Positions 20,127 to 34,307 of a stretch of DNA of 40,109 bases are shown in pieces. Where the stretch lies: the NCBI GenBank assembly GCA_010093515.1, contig MU001677.1:828223-868331 (forward strand). Reading direction: 5' to 3'. The notes under the pieces were generated by a model. That model worked only from the letters and a program-made list of their open reading frames with translations. It had not been told where the DNA came from and made no database searches. Within the stretch, counting starts at the first letter, position 1; each line of letters opens with the position of its first letter. The position numbers were made by a program, and so were the translations under genes. The stretch is from Lineolata rhizophorae (Eukaryota > Ascomycota > Dothideomycetes > Lineolatales > Lineolataceae).

Positions 20127-23100
20127 TCAGAACTCCTCAACCGCCCACCTCCTCCGCACCCCCCTCGACCCAGCCGACCCGAAACCCCCCCACAACCCAA
20201 ACCTATCCGTCAACCTCCCCTCACTAGGCCCATTCCACAAGCCTCCACCTCCTCCATACCCACCACCACCACCGCCACTCGTCCCCCGCCCCTCGCCCAC
20301 GCTCCCCTCCTCCCCCCTCCTCACCTCCTCCGCCCTCGTCGTCGCTGGCCCCCCACCCCCCCCAGCATCCCCAAAGTTAAGCAAAAAGTCGCCTCCGCCT
20401 CCGTCCCCCCCACCAGCACCCCCCTTCCCTCGCCCGCCAACCCTCGTACTCATCGGCGACAACCCCGAAAACAGCTCCTCGTCGTCATCCTCCTCCTCAC
20501 GCCGCCGCACCGCCGTCAAAATCGCCGGCAACGCCGGCTGCTGGGGCGTCGGCGCCGGCTTCGTCGTCGGCCTCGACCACAGCCCGTTGCCGGCCGCGAA
20601 GGACACGCCGGGCGTCGTGCTCGCCGACGCGTCGCCCGCGGACGCGCCGGCGCTGCCCGCGCGGGCGGGCGAGCTCCACGCCGTGGCCGACGACGACGAC
20701 GGCGACGAGGAGGCCGGCGGGGCGTTGGCGTTGGCGTTGGCGTTGGCGGCATCGGCGTCGTCATCGTCGCGCGCCGGAAACGGGAAGGCTCTAAAGTTAG
20801 GGCTCGGGGAGGGGCTCGTGCCGCGGCCGGCGAAGGACGTTGTGGTGGCGGAGTAGTTACGCCTGACGTTCAGAGCGGCGCTGCCGCTGCCGTAGCTCCC
20901 CGCCCAGTGCGCGTGCGCGCTGCTGTTGTAGCGTCGCCGGTGGGCGGCGCCGCCCAAGCCGACGCTCGGCGCCGTCTCGCCGCCGACGAGGCCCGGCCTC
21001 GCGGGGCCGAAGCGCGGGCTGCGCGAGGGGCTGCGGCCCGCGGCCGCGACCAGGCCGTGGCCGGGGCGCGCGTGATGGTGGTAATGGCCGAAGATGGAGA
21101 GGTGCTGCGACGACGACGATGACGACGCGGGCGTCGCGCCCGACGGGTGCGCCGGCAGCGCGGCCGGGTCGGCGCCGGGTCGCAGGTGCTCCGTCGACGT
21201 CATGAGGCGCATTTCGAAGGCGTCGGCAAGCTCGGCGACGGCGACGGAGGAGCGGCGGCGCGGGAGCGGGGTGGCGGGCGGGGGCAGCGTGAGATCCTCG
21301 GCGCTGCTCGACGTGACCGTCGTGGTGGGGAGAGGAAGGTGGGTGGCGGCGCCGTTGGTGCCGGCGACGGGCTGATGGTTATCCGAATTGTGCCGGGACA
21401 AAGAGGAACGAGGAGAAGTGGGCGAAAGGGCCGGGGACGGGAGCGCGGGAGGAGGTTTGCGGACCGCCATGCTGAGGCTGGACACGCCGACGTCGACGAG
21501 GATCGGCTGGTTGGTGAGGGCGCCGATGAGGGCGTTGACGCCGGCGCCGTGCGTCACGAGTATGAGCACGACGTCCTCCTCGACGTCCTCCTCCTCGTGC
21601 TCGTCTTCTTCCTCGCCTTCCTCCTTCTCCTTTGCCTCCATCTCCATGCTCGACAATTCCGGAACCGGCATTTCCACACCACCACTACCTCCTCTTCCTC
21701 CTCCTCCTCGTCCTGCTCCTGCTCCCTTCACCTGCTCACCAACCGGCCCCCCTTCGCCCGCCCCATCACCCCCTACCTCAACCACCCTCCCCATCACCTT
21801 CCCACCACAACCACCCTTCCCCATCCCCGCCTTCCCCGCCTTCCCCACCCCCTCACACTCCACCTCCTCCCCCCTCCGCCCACCGCCCCCCTCCTCATAC
21901 CACGCCACCATCGCCCCCAACCCCTTCCTAAACCTCCGATGCATCCTGCTCCACTCCTCCGGGAACGGGTCGCCGCCGTCCCCCCATCCCAGCTCCGCCC
22001 CCGTGCTATCCCACAGCGAGTCCACCGCCACGCACGCATCGCGCGCGTGCGTCACGAAGCCGCGCGGTATCGCCTCGCTCGCCGACACGGCGTACGATGG
22101 CGCCAGCGGCGTGTACGACGGCGCGCGCTGGCGCCGGCGCCCCTGCACCTCCCCCTGCGGGTCGCTCCCGGAGGCCGTGCTGTTGCGCCGGTGATGGTGG
22201 TACAAGGGGCCTCTGTTGGCCGCCGCGCGCGCCCCGTTCGTGCCGGCCGAGTAGCTGCTCGCCCTGTCGCGCGCCAGCAGCAGGCGCCTGATGCCGCCGG
22301 CCGCGGCGCCGGGCTCGTCGGGCTCCTCGGCTCCGCCCTCTCTCGACGCGCTCCTCACGGCCGCCCACCCGCCGGGGAAGTGGCCGGCCCGGTCGCCCAC
22401 GTCGCCGCCACCGCCGCGGCGGCCGCCGCCGCCGCTGCTACTACCGCCAAGCGCGTAGCTGCCGAGGTCGAGGTGCTCGCCGCGGCGCAGCAGGTCGGCC
22501 TTGGCGGCCGTGACGAGGCGCGCGCTGTGCGGCGGCGGGGGGATCACGTCGTAGTACTCGGGGGCGAGCCACTCGCCGAGGAAGGCGTCGACGCGGAGGG
22601 TGACCTTTTCGAAGGGGCGCGGGCGCGGGTGCGAGGGCGAGGGCGAGTGCGAGGGCGGGGACTTGTCGCCGTTGGAAGCCCGCCGGTCGTTTTGGTGACC
22701 GGCGCCGCCGTGGCCGTTGGCCGTCCCGGCGCTTCCTGCAACGTGGTGTGCGCCGTTGCTCTCTTGGGGCACCGCGAGATGCCCGTTGCTAGCGCCGCCG
22801 CCGCCGTGGTGCTGCGCGGCGCCGGGCGACTCGCCCCGTTGCTGGTGATGCTGGTGATGCTGGTGCTGATGCTGGTGCTGGTGCTGGTGCTGGGCATACA
22901 GGTACGGCGAGCGCAGCTGGCGGCCGCGCGCGGCGGCGGCCGGGGACCTGCTCCGGGGCCTCAGGCCGCGGCCGCGGTGATGGGCGTCGTGCTCGTCGGC
23001 GCTCCTGGGCTCGAAGCTCGCCATGCCGGCCGCCAGGGCGATCGACGTCTGGACGCAGCGCAGGTAGGGCGACGTGTGGATCACCACCTTGTGCTTGCGG

Positions 23101-23564
23101 CGCTTCCGGACGCCCTGGGCGGCCTCGGCCGCGACGGCGTTCTGGCTCGAGCTGTTGTGGCGGCTGGAGGGGACGCCGACGCGCGCGAAGGCGTCCGGGT
23201 CCACGTCGCGCGCGTGCAGAAGGGCGGCGATGCGCAGGCCCGTGGCGCGGCACTGGGTCCAGCCGCCATAGGTGAGGGGCGGGTTGTGCGGCTCGGGCGA
23301 GGTGAGGTGCCAGTCCTTGTCGGCGGCGTCGAGGCGGGCGCCGTGCCTGCAGCGACGTCCGGAGTCAGAGAAATTGGGAATATTAAAAATGATGTATATA
23401 TATATATACGCGAGCATTGGAGAAAGGAAAGAAAAACGCAAAGAAAGACAAAGGGGCGGAGCAAGGGGCTTTTTCCACTCGGACGAGAGTGCGAGAAGAG
23501 GGGAAAGGGAATATCAGGACGGAACTTACCGCACGGCGAAGATGACGGCGGGTTGCTTGCCCAT
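20127..23564 (-). CDS. Large histidine-phosphatase-superfamily protein with disordered insertions, two exons
   Basis: A 35-nt first exon (23564-23530) encodes MGKQPAVIFAVR. A 183-bp intron (23347-23529, GTAAGT donor, CTGCAG acceptor) splits the catalytic RHG motif, and exon 2 (23346-20127) continues HGARLDAADKDWH. Product 1084 aa. Superfamily elements are RHG (phospho-accepting His13), PLTYGGWTQCRATGLRIA, the second Arg region HTSPYLRCVQTS (about 102-113), RVDAFLGEWLAPEYY (about 263-277) and the second catalytic His in LVTHGAGVNALIGAL (His about 611). Together these form a phosphoglycerate-mutase-like core, resembling the UBASH3/fungal PGAM-family phosphatases. The core is interrupted by very long low-complexity blocks (Gln-His repeats, Gly-rich, Glu-rich), and the last 400 residues are Ser/Pro/Gly-rich. 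The substrate is unknown. The exon-1 join is convincing because it rebuilds an invariant motif. The intron itself stays open in the same frame, so a misannotated start at 23441 (not an RHG-containing N-terminus) is an easy error. Confidence 0.85.
20722..20750. repeat. (GTTGGC)n hexamer repeat in coding sequence
   Basis: About 4.5 copies of a six-base unit. On the minus strand they encode alternating Ala-Asn residues in the phosphatase's disordered C-terminal part. The repeat is prone to slippage and length variation. Confidence 0.7.
22841..22891. repeat. (CTGGTG)n repeat encoding a Gln-His tract
   Basis: Imperfect CTGGTG/CTGATG hexamers. On the minus strand they encode a run of alternating Gln and His at about residues 164-180 of the phosphatase, within the insertion between its core motifs. 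Confidence 0.75.
23395..23408. repeat. (TA)7 microsatellite in phosphatase intron
   Basis: Fourteen bases of alternating TA inside the 183-bp first intron of the histidine-phosphatase gene. Confidence 0.75.
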
Positions 23565-26087
23565 GGTTGGATCCGCTTGCGCTTGAGGCGGTAGAGCTGC
23601 GCGGGTTCGCTCCGGCCGGTGCGTGTCTCGGGCGGTGCAAATCTCAAGGAGCTTGGGTGCGAGCCAGGATCAGGCGGAGAGAGAAGGCTTGAAGAAACGA
23701 TGTCTGGCGCCCTTTTCTCCCTTTCTCTTCTTTTCCTTGTTCCCCTCTCAGCAGCGCGAGACCGTGCACGCCATGTGCGTGCAGAACGGGCGATCCTGGT
23801 CGGTACGTCACAGGCCCCAGCGCGCCCGAGCTCTCGAGCTGTGCGAGCAGGACTCGAGGGCGGACGGCCCCAGGATTAAGAAGGCGAAGACAGCGCCGCA
23901 GCGCCGTTTTCCCCTTCGCCCTCTCGGCCTTTTCTCGAGGCCGCGCGACGGATGCTCGGACGCCGGGCGGAGTCAGCGGCGAGACGGCGAGACGACGCGG
24001 CCGTCCAGGCGGAGCGAACGAGCCCGCGGAAAGGGGGAAGCAAGAAGGAAAACAAAAACAAAACAAGGCCGAAAAGTCAATTTCAAATCTCGAGGGCGGG
24101 TGAGACGTGCAGCGCGGCTGGCCGAGCGGGTCAGCAAGAGACGTCGGTGGGAAAAGGCGGGCGGTTGGTCCAGGTTCGACGACGGCCCGCGGCTCTTGGC
24201 CCTGCTCGCCGCCTCTTCGCCCGGCGTCGTCGCGCCGCCCTCCGAGGGCGGCAGCTGGCCGCAGTTCCTACGCAGGTATGCAGCGCGCTGCTGCTGCGGA
24301 CTCCACTCTTTGCGGGGCCGGGGGCGCGGCAATCCGCCCGCTCGTTCACTCCACAGTAGCGCGATGGGACGCCCTTTGCTCAGCACTCCGCACTTGGCGC
24401 GTCCCGTGGCCTGCGAGGTCGGCGTCGCGGCGCCTTGGTCGGTCCGGCGACTTGCGCTGGAGAAAAAAAAAAAAAAAGGCGCCGCAAAAGTGCAGCAGCG
24501 CGATCAGATACTGTATCCTGGGCGCGGGTGCCTCGGCGCTGGCTGTCGTCCGAAGGCGACGAGGAGAAGCTCTTGGCCGGCTACGTGCAGATGCCACCGT
24601 CGGGTCTGGAGAGGGTTGTAGGAGAGAGCCCGAAGGCGCTGGCAGGCTTTTGACTGCAGGCCCATACGTACCTACAACTCGTGTAGCCGGGGCTCTGCTG
24701 CTTTCGACGCAAACACCAAGTCGACAGCCGGAGCGCAACAAAGAAACCAAAGGAGCGGACGCCGGCCGGCCCGGCCGTTTTGGTCTGGCATGTGAAAGGC
24801 CAGGCGCGAGGCGCTGATCGCCTGGATCGAAATTGGATAGCTCCGCGGGCGCCTGCTCTGCGGACACTCATCCCGTTCTCCCCTCTCCCACGTATATTGT
24901 GTCGCCGTCTCCGCGGCGATGCTTGCTACAGTGAGCCACCACCCAGCTCTCGCAGCTCCTAGCCTGCCTCACCACCCGGCCGGCGGACACCAATCCGCAA
25001 ATTGTCCCGACGCACGCTGCCAGTTCCCACTCCATGCATCATGCATCGCCCATCTCTCCGCAATTCTCCGAATGAACACCCTTTCGCCTCTTCACGTCGG
25101 CCCGGAGCGTTCCAGGTCGCCTCCCCCACACTCCTCTGCCTTGCGCGTCTCCCGAAATCACCACGCCTTGTGAGGAACCAGATGCACAAGGATATGTATT
25201 GTACATACGTCTGGGCCGATAAGATAGCGCGGACGCAGCGCAGTGCCACTCCGCACAGACGAGACAAATGTCCCAGAAAAAGAAAAAAAAAGAAAAAAAA
25301 AAGAAAGAAAGAGAAAAGACAAAGCCAGTGTCTCCCACGCCTTCGTTAATTGGGCTCGTTAAACGCCGGATCGGGGGCGAGGACTCCGTACCCGTTGGCT
25401 TGACGCGGTGCGCTACGTACGCAGGTACGAGCGGACCCCGCCTTAATTTAACGCGGCGCAGGACGGCCGGGTCAAAAGGCATCGATGCCGACCTTATCAA
25501 CTGACATCCATCTCGGCCTTGGACCGACGCCTGCCCGGCCGGACGGGAACCGTTGCAAGCTAAATAACTAGATGGATTTTTCTTTATCTCGAGAAATGAG
25601 AGCGACAGAAGAAGAAAAGGGCATTTCCAAGCATGTCCCGCATGCCTCCCGCTCAAGTCCGCCGTATTACCTACTGGGCGAAGTAGGCAGCTTTCAATCT
25701 GACACCGCTGCGTCCCGGGCACATTATTGCAAATCGAAGAGGTAGTTCAAATAAAAAAAAAAAGAGGACGGCAAATCGCACAAGGTCCAACACACAAGAG
25801 GCACAGACGAAATTAGACGGCGACAAAACGGACGCGTCCCAACCAACGAGGATACCCAGATGCTCGCTACTGCCGTTGCCAAAACCCCAAGGAAACACTA
25901 AATAAGCTCACCGGCCTAGCGTATCGGCAACAAAGGAAACCCGCAAGCGTAAGAGGGTATATATTCCGACAAGGGACAGCAGGACGAACAAGTCACAAAC
26001 ATGAGTCATGAGATCATCTCAACATCGCGCCCGCCCCTCACCTCCATCTTCTCACTCACGCCCGCTCCCCCCTCCCCCCGGCCCAAC
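23565..26087. other. Gene-poor GC-rich region with A-tracts
   Basis: About 2.5 kb without a supportable gene. Long open frames exist on both strands (one of 332 codons on plus), but they overlap one another, have no recognisable motifs, and reflect high GC. Homopurine/A tracts stand out at about 24463-24478, 25268-25320 (AAAAAGAAAAAA pattern) and 25753-25764. The left part should contain the phosphatase promoter and leader, the right part the BTB gene's 3' flank. A tRNA-like fragment near 24,115 was examined and rejected. Confidence 0.45.
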
Positions 26088-28305
26088 CTAATACCCCCCC
26101 TCCAACTCCGCCAACCCCCTCCCATGCTCCACCCCCTCCTCCGCCTCCTCCTCCCAAACGAAATCCCTCTCCTCCACCCTCACACAAGTCAAGTACCCCA
26201 ACCCNNNNNNNNNNNNNNNNNNNNNNNNNNNNNNNNNNNNNNNNNNNNNNNNNNNNNNNNNNNNNNNNNNNNNNNNNNNNNNNNNCCACCCGCCTCCAGC
26301 TCCAGGTAGTTCCGCATCAGCGGCTTGACCGCGTCCCGGGCTAGGTGCTTGATCTCGTCGACCCGCCGCTCGAACCGCCGCAGCGCCTCGCGCGAGTACA
26401 CCTCGCCCGGCTGCCCCTTGAGGAACCGCTTCAGCTCGTCCCGCCCCAGGTACGCCTGGCCGCCCGCGCCTAGCAACCGGAACACCCGCCCCGAGTTGCC
26501 CGCCGCCGCCGCCGCGCCCGACGCCGGCGACGACGAAGACGACGGCGGCGGCGGAGGAGGACCCGCAGCCCGCCCCCCGCGCGACGACGAGCCGCCGCTG
26601 CCGCGCGCCGTTGACGAGCTGGGCCGCTGGTGCTCGTGCCGGCCGCCGGCCGCGGACGCCACGCTCGGCGCGCGGCTGTGGCTCCGCGCGGCGCCGGCAG
26701 CCGTGGACCCGGCGCTACTACCGCCGCCGCCCCCCTTCAAGATGCCGGCCGGCGGCGGCGTCGTGGCCTCGGCCAGCCAGCTCCGAAACAGGCTCAGCGC
26801 GCACCAGTCGAGCCAGGCGTTGGCGGGGCCGACGCGCTCGCCCCTGCTGGTCGTGAGCGAGATGCGCCAGAGGCGCTGCTCGACCCGGGCCTTGGCCTCG
26901 TCGAGCTCGCCGACCTTGTCCTCGATGACGTCGAGCACCGCCGCCGGCACCTGGCCGGCGCGCAGCTGGGGCAGGCCCGCCGGCCACATGCCCACCACGT
27001 GCACGAGCGCCTCGCCGAAGATGACCCGGCTGCGCGCCAGGTACCCGAGCTTGAGGTACGACGGCGGGTACTTGGCGATCTGCTTGAAGAGCCGGCCCTG
27101 GAAGCGTAGTAGGTGGTGGTCGACGCGCGGGCCCACCACCGACAGCGCGTCGTACATGTCGGCCACGCGCAGCAGCGCCTTGCACTCGACGTAGGCGCGC
27201 GCGATGTTGACCGCGTCGAGCGCCGGCGGGTAGTTGTAGAAGGTCCGGAAGAGGTTGTCGTACGTGTGGAGGAGGTCGTCGTCGGCGTTGGACGAGGACG
27301 ACGAGGACGACGCGTACGAGTGCGATGAGGATGACGAGGTGCCGGCCGCGCTGGCCGAGGAGGACGAGGCGTGGTGGTGCGGCGAAGCGATGTGGAGCGT
27401 GGTGAAGTTGGCCATGGTGCGGAAGAAGCCCGAGCCGGGCGGCGGGGGCTTGTTGCGGACGGGAGGCGGGCGCGGAGTGTAATCCGAGCCACCGAAGAGG
27501 GACGCGGTGGAGGGGTCCTAATCGGGTAGGTATTTTGTCAGCTTCCTTGCCAATTCGATGCCGGGATCCTTGTTTGGTCTCAATGTGAAGTAGGTGAACA
27601 AGAATAGGACGAGTTGGACGTTGACGAGCACGTTCTTGTCAGTTTTACAAAGAAATTGGGAAGAAACCAGGAAGAAATCCCTACCTTCTGCACCAGCAGA
27701 GGCAAATCCTCTCCATTTCCCCAATCCAACTCATACCTCCACCTCCGTCTCCCCCCGGCCTCCACCTCCCTCGCCATCGCCAACTGCTGCTGCTGCCTCA
27801 ACGCCACCTCCCCACCAACCAGCTTCCTTCCACCCCCTTCCGCGCCGGCGCCATCAGCGCCACCAACCTCGCCCGCGCCGTCCCCTCCCGCAGCAGCCGT
27901 CGTGGCCCTCGCCCACTCCTCGCTCGTGCCCGCCTCGAAGAAGCCCGAGCTCTGCGCCAAGTATATCCGATGTAGTAGGTAACGCGTCTCTCTGCGGCCG
28001 TCCCTGGTCCGCAGCACGATCTCGACGTCGCCGCTCTGGCTGAAGATGGGGAACTCGTTCTGCGGGGCGTAGGCGCCGCCGGAGCCGCCGCCGCCGCCAC
28101 CGGCGTGCGAGCGCCCGTAGCGGCTGTGCGGGTGGTGCGACTGCGAGGAGTGGTGGTGATGGTGCCGTCGCGAGTGCGACGTTGTCGACGAGGCGCGCGA
28201 TGCGGACATGACGCTCGGAGGCCGCCGGAGGGGCAGTTGCGTCGTGTTGGCGTGGGCGTACATGGGCGGCGGCGGCGGGAGGTAAGGGTCCGGATGGGAC
28301 ACCAT
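26088..28305 (-). CDS. BTB/POZ-domain protein, interrupted by assembly gap
   Basis: Exon 1 is 28305-27685 and the intron 27518-27684 (167 bp, GTAGGG donor, TTAG acceptor). Exon 2 starts at 27517, so LPLLVQK joins DPSTASLFGGSDYTPRPPP in frame. After a His/Ser/Gly-rich N-terminus, a BTB-like region appears at about 84-130 (NEFPIFSQSGDVEIVLRTRDG, YLLHRIYLAQSSGFFEAG). Exon 2 carries a conserved helical region (YDNLFRTFYNYPPALDAVNIARAY, ECKALLRVADMYDALSVVGPRVDHHLL, YLKLGYLARSRVIFGEALVHVVG) and a disordered Ser/Gly block. The reading frame enters the N gap at 26285. Beyond the gap a fitting C-terminus (YLTCVRVEERDFVWEEEAEE) ends at the TAG 26088-26090, but in a different frame from that implied by an 81-base gap. 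The protein probably acts as an interaction adaptor, for example with cullin E3 ligases or in transcription. Its exact role is unknown. Confidence 0.78.
26205..26285. other. Assembly gap (81 N)
   Basis: A run of N inside the second exon of the BTB gene. The coding frames on its two sides do not agree for a true gap of 81 bases, so the gap length is an estimate or a flanking base is wrong. Confidence 0.99.
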
Positions 28306-30078
28306 GGTCGGGAGGCGAGAAAGCGGTGCGCGGAGTCACGATGAGACGGAGGCACTTGTCGCTGTCTTGCGCTCGCGGTGCTGAGCAGGTAGGTGGGCTG
28401 TTGGCAGGCGTGCTTGGGAATCGAAGACGAAAAACTATTCGAGCGCGTGCCAGTGCGTGTACGACGTCAACACGGCTACCGTGCAGCCAGCGCTGCGACG
28501 GACTGCCGCGCCTCTCGTCCCGTGATGCTGTGACTCGGCCCCTCCCAGCCTGGAGAACCGACGCGCGACGCAGTCAGAATCCAGCCAAGAGGCGCAACAG
28601 CGAGCCCATGGACTCGATCCCGAGCAGTGGTAACGCGCGGGGGCCGCAGCCACTGGCAAGAACGCGAAATGAGCGTGTCGCAGAACGAGCAACAAAGCTC
28701 TTCGAGGCGAAAGAAGTGAGTGACGGAGGTGGAGGTGGAGGGCGGAGGTGGTGGTGGTGGGCTGGTGGTGGCTGTTAGAGTGGGCCGCGCGCCGGGGGAA
28801 CCGGGGGCTGCAGGTCCGCGGCGCGGCACGAGACGAGCGCCAAAGCAAAAAGACTCGCCGCGCACGGCACTCTCCCCTTCGCCTGTGGCGCTAGCTTTCG
28901 CCAGCCCGAAGCCTCACTGCCACCGCTCGGACCGTCGTCTCGCCTTCTCCGCCAGCCCGCATTCTTCGTATGTGCGAGATGATTCCACCGCGGGCCCTGC
29001 CTAGGTACTTCCACATACCTGCAGGCCAACTACTCGCTCCCGTCGCCCGCTTGCCCGACGAGACCTGCACGACGGGGCCCCCCCTCCCAAGCAGCACCCA
29101 GCAGACCGCAACCGGGCGTTTCTCTTCCCGCCCGCGGCCAACGGAAGACGGGCGACGGGCCCTCCAAAAACAGCCGCAGTGGCGAAACGGCCCACCCGAG
29201 GGCCGCTCATTCGGGGGACCTGTCAACGGACCTCGCCCCCCCGGGCAGCTCTTTCGCGGTCGGACGCGCCGCCGACGGCCCAATGGCGCCGCGTCGCCGC
29301 GCCAAGCCGGCCGCGCGCGTGCGCTGGCTCGAGGATGAGGAATGGGGCCCGGGGAGTGTGGTCCGCCGCCCATAGGCTGGAATGCCGACGCTGCCCGAGC
29401 CACCGCCGAGCGCGGACGTCGTAGGTGGTACGGAGTGCTGGGCGCTGGTCTTCAGTGTGGAGATGTGCGCGTTGCATGCGGCACATGTGCTGCATGCGTG
29501 CATATTGTAGGGAGTGGTGAGCGGGTGAGTGGTGGGTGGGTGATGGGTGCCGAGTGCGCCTTGCGGACGCCTTGTGCCCTGGGAAGATGCACACTAAGGT
29601 GGATATGTAGGAGTATTTTGGCGAACTACCCGAAGTCTGATAGGTCGCTTTATTTTTGTTCGGGCCAATTTTTGCGGCAAGATCTCGCACATTCAACCGC
29701 GCCTTTATTGTACTTTGAATGTAGCGCTTCAGAACTACAAGAGAAATAGAAGCTCGGCACGTCCGACTTAGGAAAGACGAGCTACTCCAGCCTCAGTTCA
29801 CTTACATACTTCAGATGACCAACAGAAAGTGACCTAAGCCCAATGGTTGATTCGGCTTCGGATTCCAGAAGGGACAAAATCCATTTCAACCCCATATGTG
29901 CTTTTAGACTATTTACGATTACTTTGCATATTTACGTAGGGAGCGATCAACTCTAATTGTCAGAGTTCTAGCCAAAAAAAAAAAAAAATCAACAAAACAA
30001 TAAGATCCATTTTACTCGTCACTCGTCACGCATCATCGAACAACCACCGTTATCCAGCGCCCTCGGCACCGCCACCTC
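28306..30078. other. Gene-poor GC-rich region
   Basis: About 1.8 kb that should include the BTB promoter and the 3' flank of the amidase gene. I see no recognisable gene; open frames of up to 170 codons on both strands lack motifs and overlap each other. A G/T-rich triplet repeat (GGAGGT/GGTGGT units) spans about 28725-28771. A second G-rich stretch lies at about 29509-29550. Composition falls from GC-rich to AT-richer after about 29,600, and a poly-A tract is present at about 29974-29987. Confidence 0.45.
28725..28771. repeat. GGAGGT/GGTGGT simple repeat
   Basis: A 47-base G/T-rich stretch of GGAGGT and GGT units upstream of the BTB gene. The G-run spacing could allow G-quadruplex formation on the plus strand, but the runs are mostly GG rather than GGG. 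Confidence 0.6.
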
Positions 30079-32643
<2,565 letters not shown>

Positions 32644-34307
32644 TGTTTTGGTTATGCCGTCCTCAGAGCCCTTTCCTACCTAGCTGAGTCCCAGCTCCGG
32701 AGAGACGCAAGTCGCAGCGTCTTGAGGTCCCGCAAACCGCTCAATGGCAGCCCGCGCCATGTTTAAATAGCTTCCCAGTGCCGCGGGTGCGGATTTGGCG
32801 TGCAGTTCGCGCTATCGCCATCGCAGCAATCGACGACGCAGTTCGGCCATTTGATCGGCGTTCCCACCGGCTGGGTTCGTGGGATATAGTTGCTAGGGTA
32901 GCTTTAGCAAAAGCTCGGCAAAGCTCTATCGTGTGCAGCCTGGAGCTCACAGTCAAGGCCGCTGCTCCTCATTGGCCCGCAAACCCAGCTTAATTGGAGA
33001 AAACATCCCGGTTTCCTCGTTGGTTGCTGCGGAGATATCTACACCCATGCTCGACGAGAACGCGGGACGGCTGGAGTTGACAAATGCGACACGAACGCGC
33101 CCGGTCGCACAAGTCTGGAAGGAGGTTTGGAGCTTCGAGTATGCAGGCAGACGTCGACGGCGTCGCGGTCAGGACAGAGAACTGGTGAGCTCGGCGGCAG
33201 ACGGGCTTGGCATGGAGAGACATGCCAGGCACTACCAAGGTCTCTCCACCAAGCCACGTGCTGGTGTGGGGGGTAAATGCGGGGCGGGAGAGCTCTTATC
33301 GCGGTGGCTTGTAGTAGTCAAGCTCCATATCGGGGTTAGGTAAGGCCTTTTTGTACTGTCGTGAGAGATAGAGGGCCGGCGCAAGGGTTGCTCAGGAACG
33401 CCCGGAGCTCGACGGAGCGGGGATAATCTGCCGGTTTCGAGGTCGATCGGCCTTGGCGTGCGAAGCGGACAAGCCGCAACCCCGGAGTTCGGATGAACGC
33501 CTCTCAAAGTCCACCCAGCGAATTCCTGGACAGGCCATGGCGTTCAGTTAGGCTGGAAGCGCATGCAATGTTCGGCTTACCTTCCAGCTCGGACCGCCGG
33601 CTAGTCAGGTAGCTCGGGATCGACGCCGAGATTTCGCATCGCAACAGTAAAATGTTCAGGCGACTATTAGCTTCTCCCAGTGGTTCAGATAAAAGAGATG
33701 CTAGTTTCTAATTTAAGCTATCTTGAATGGGAGCCGGAAGAATGGGCAGACCGACGATGTCTTGATCGAAGCCATCGAGCTTCTCTGACATTTGCGGCTC
33801 CGGAAGCGTGACGCCAAAGCTTCCAATAAGGAATCCGGATCAAAACTTGCCGTTTAACCACATATAATATTTTTGCCCCATATCGTTTCATCTAGTCTAT
33901 GACAAAAGACCTCGCTGCACTACCCTGAAACCAACGCCCTACAGAGAGAAACACCCGAACATCAAGGACCCGAAGGAAAGAGTGAATGAAGTCCTATGAC
34001 TTATCTTAGATAGTTAGTATATTATGAGGGTGTGGAACAAATTTGAACGCCGAAATTGTCCTGGACCAAACGGAGTGCTCTGTGTGTGGTTTTACTACGT
34101 AGGCTCGGAACTTGATATGGTAATTCAGCTCGAAAGGTTAGGGTGCAGCCGGTAGATGGTCCTTGACCCGTCGGACAGCCAACAAGTACCAACATAGGGC
34201 TCGAGAGAACGTACTACGTAAAAACGTGGGCGCCATCAAACTGCGGAAAAAAATTTCGTACCAAATGCTAATGCTATATATTCTACATAGTAAGCAGATG
34301 CTCTCAT
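32644..34307. other. Intergenic region upstream of amidase
   Basis: About 1.66 kb. The first 120 bp hold the amidase leader and TATA-like box. Beyond that I see only short frames without recognisable products. From about 33,600 the sequence becomes AT-richer toward the tRNA gene. A short 5S-rRNA-like string near 34,028 was examined and rejected. Confidence 0.45.
32762..32769 (-). promoter_or_regulatory. TATA-like box of the amidase gene
   Basis: TATTTAAA on the minus strand, 119-126 bp upstream of the ATG at 32643. It is a good match to the TATA consensus at a plausible distance. Confidence 0.45.

Noticed and set aside
21147-23594. 815-codon plus-strand open frame
   Set aside because: It is antisense to the histidine-phosphatase gene, has Arg/Ala/Gly-rich content with no motifs, and is explained by the extreme GC3 of the opposite strand.
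24113-24195. tRNA-like fragment (GGCCGAGCGG D-arm-like, later GGTTCGA)
   Set aside because: No acceptor stem pairs and the T stem does not close; not a tRNA gene.
23623-24621. 332-codon plus-strand frame in the gene-poor region
   Set aside because: Arg/Ser-rich with no motif, overlaps equally long minus-strand frames, and includes a poly-A run giving Lys repeats.
27518-27724. Minus-strand frame within the BTB intron (KNVLVNVQLVLFLFTYF) as an extra exon
   Set aside because: It ends in a stop exactly at the acceptor and has no downstream donor; joining LPLLVQK directly to DPSTASLFGG is in frame and simpler.
34020-34110. 5S rRNA-like string (GGGTGTGGAA)
   Set aside because: Only about nine bases agree with fungal 5S rRNA; the rest and the internal control region are missing.
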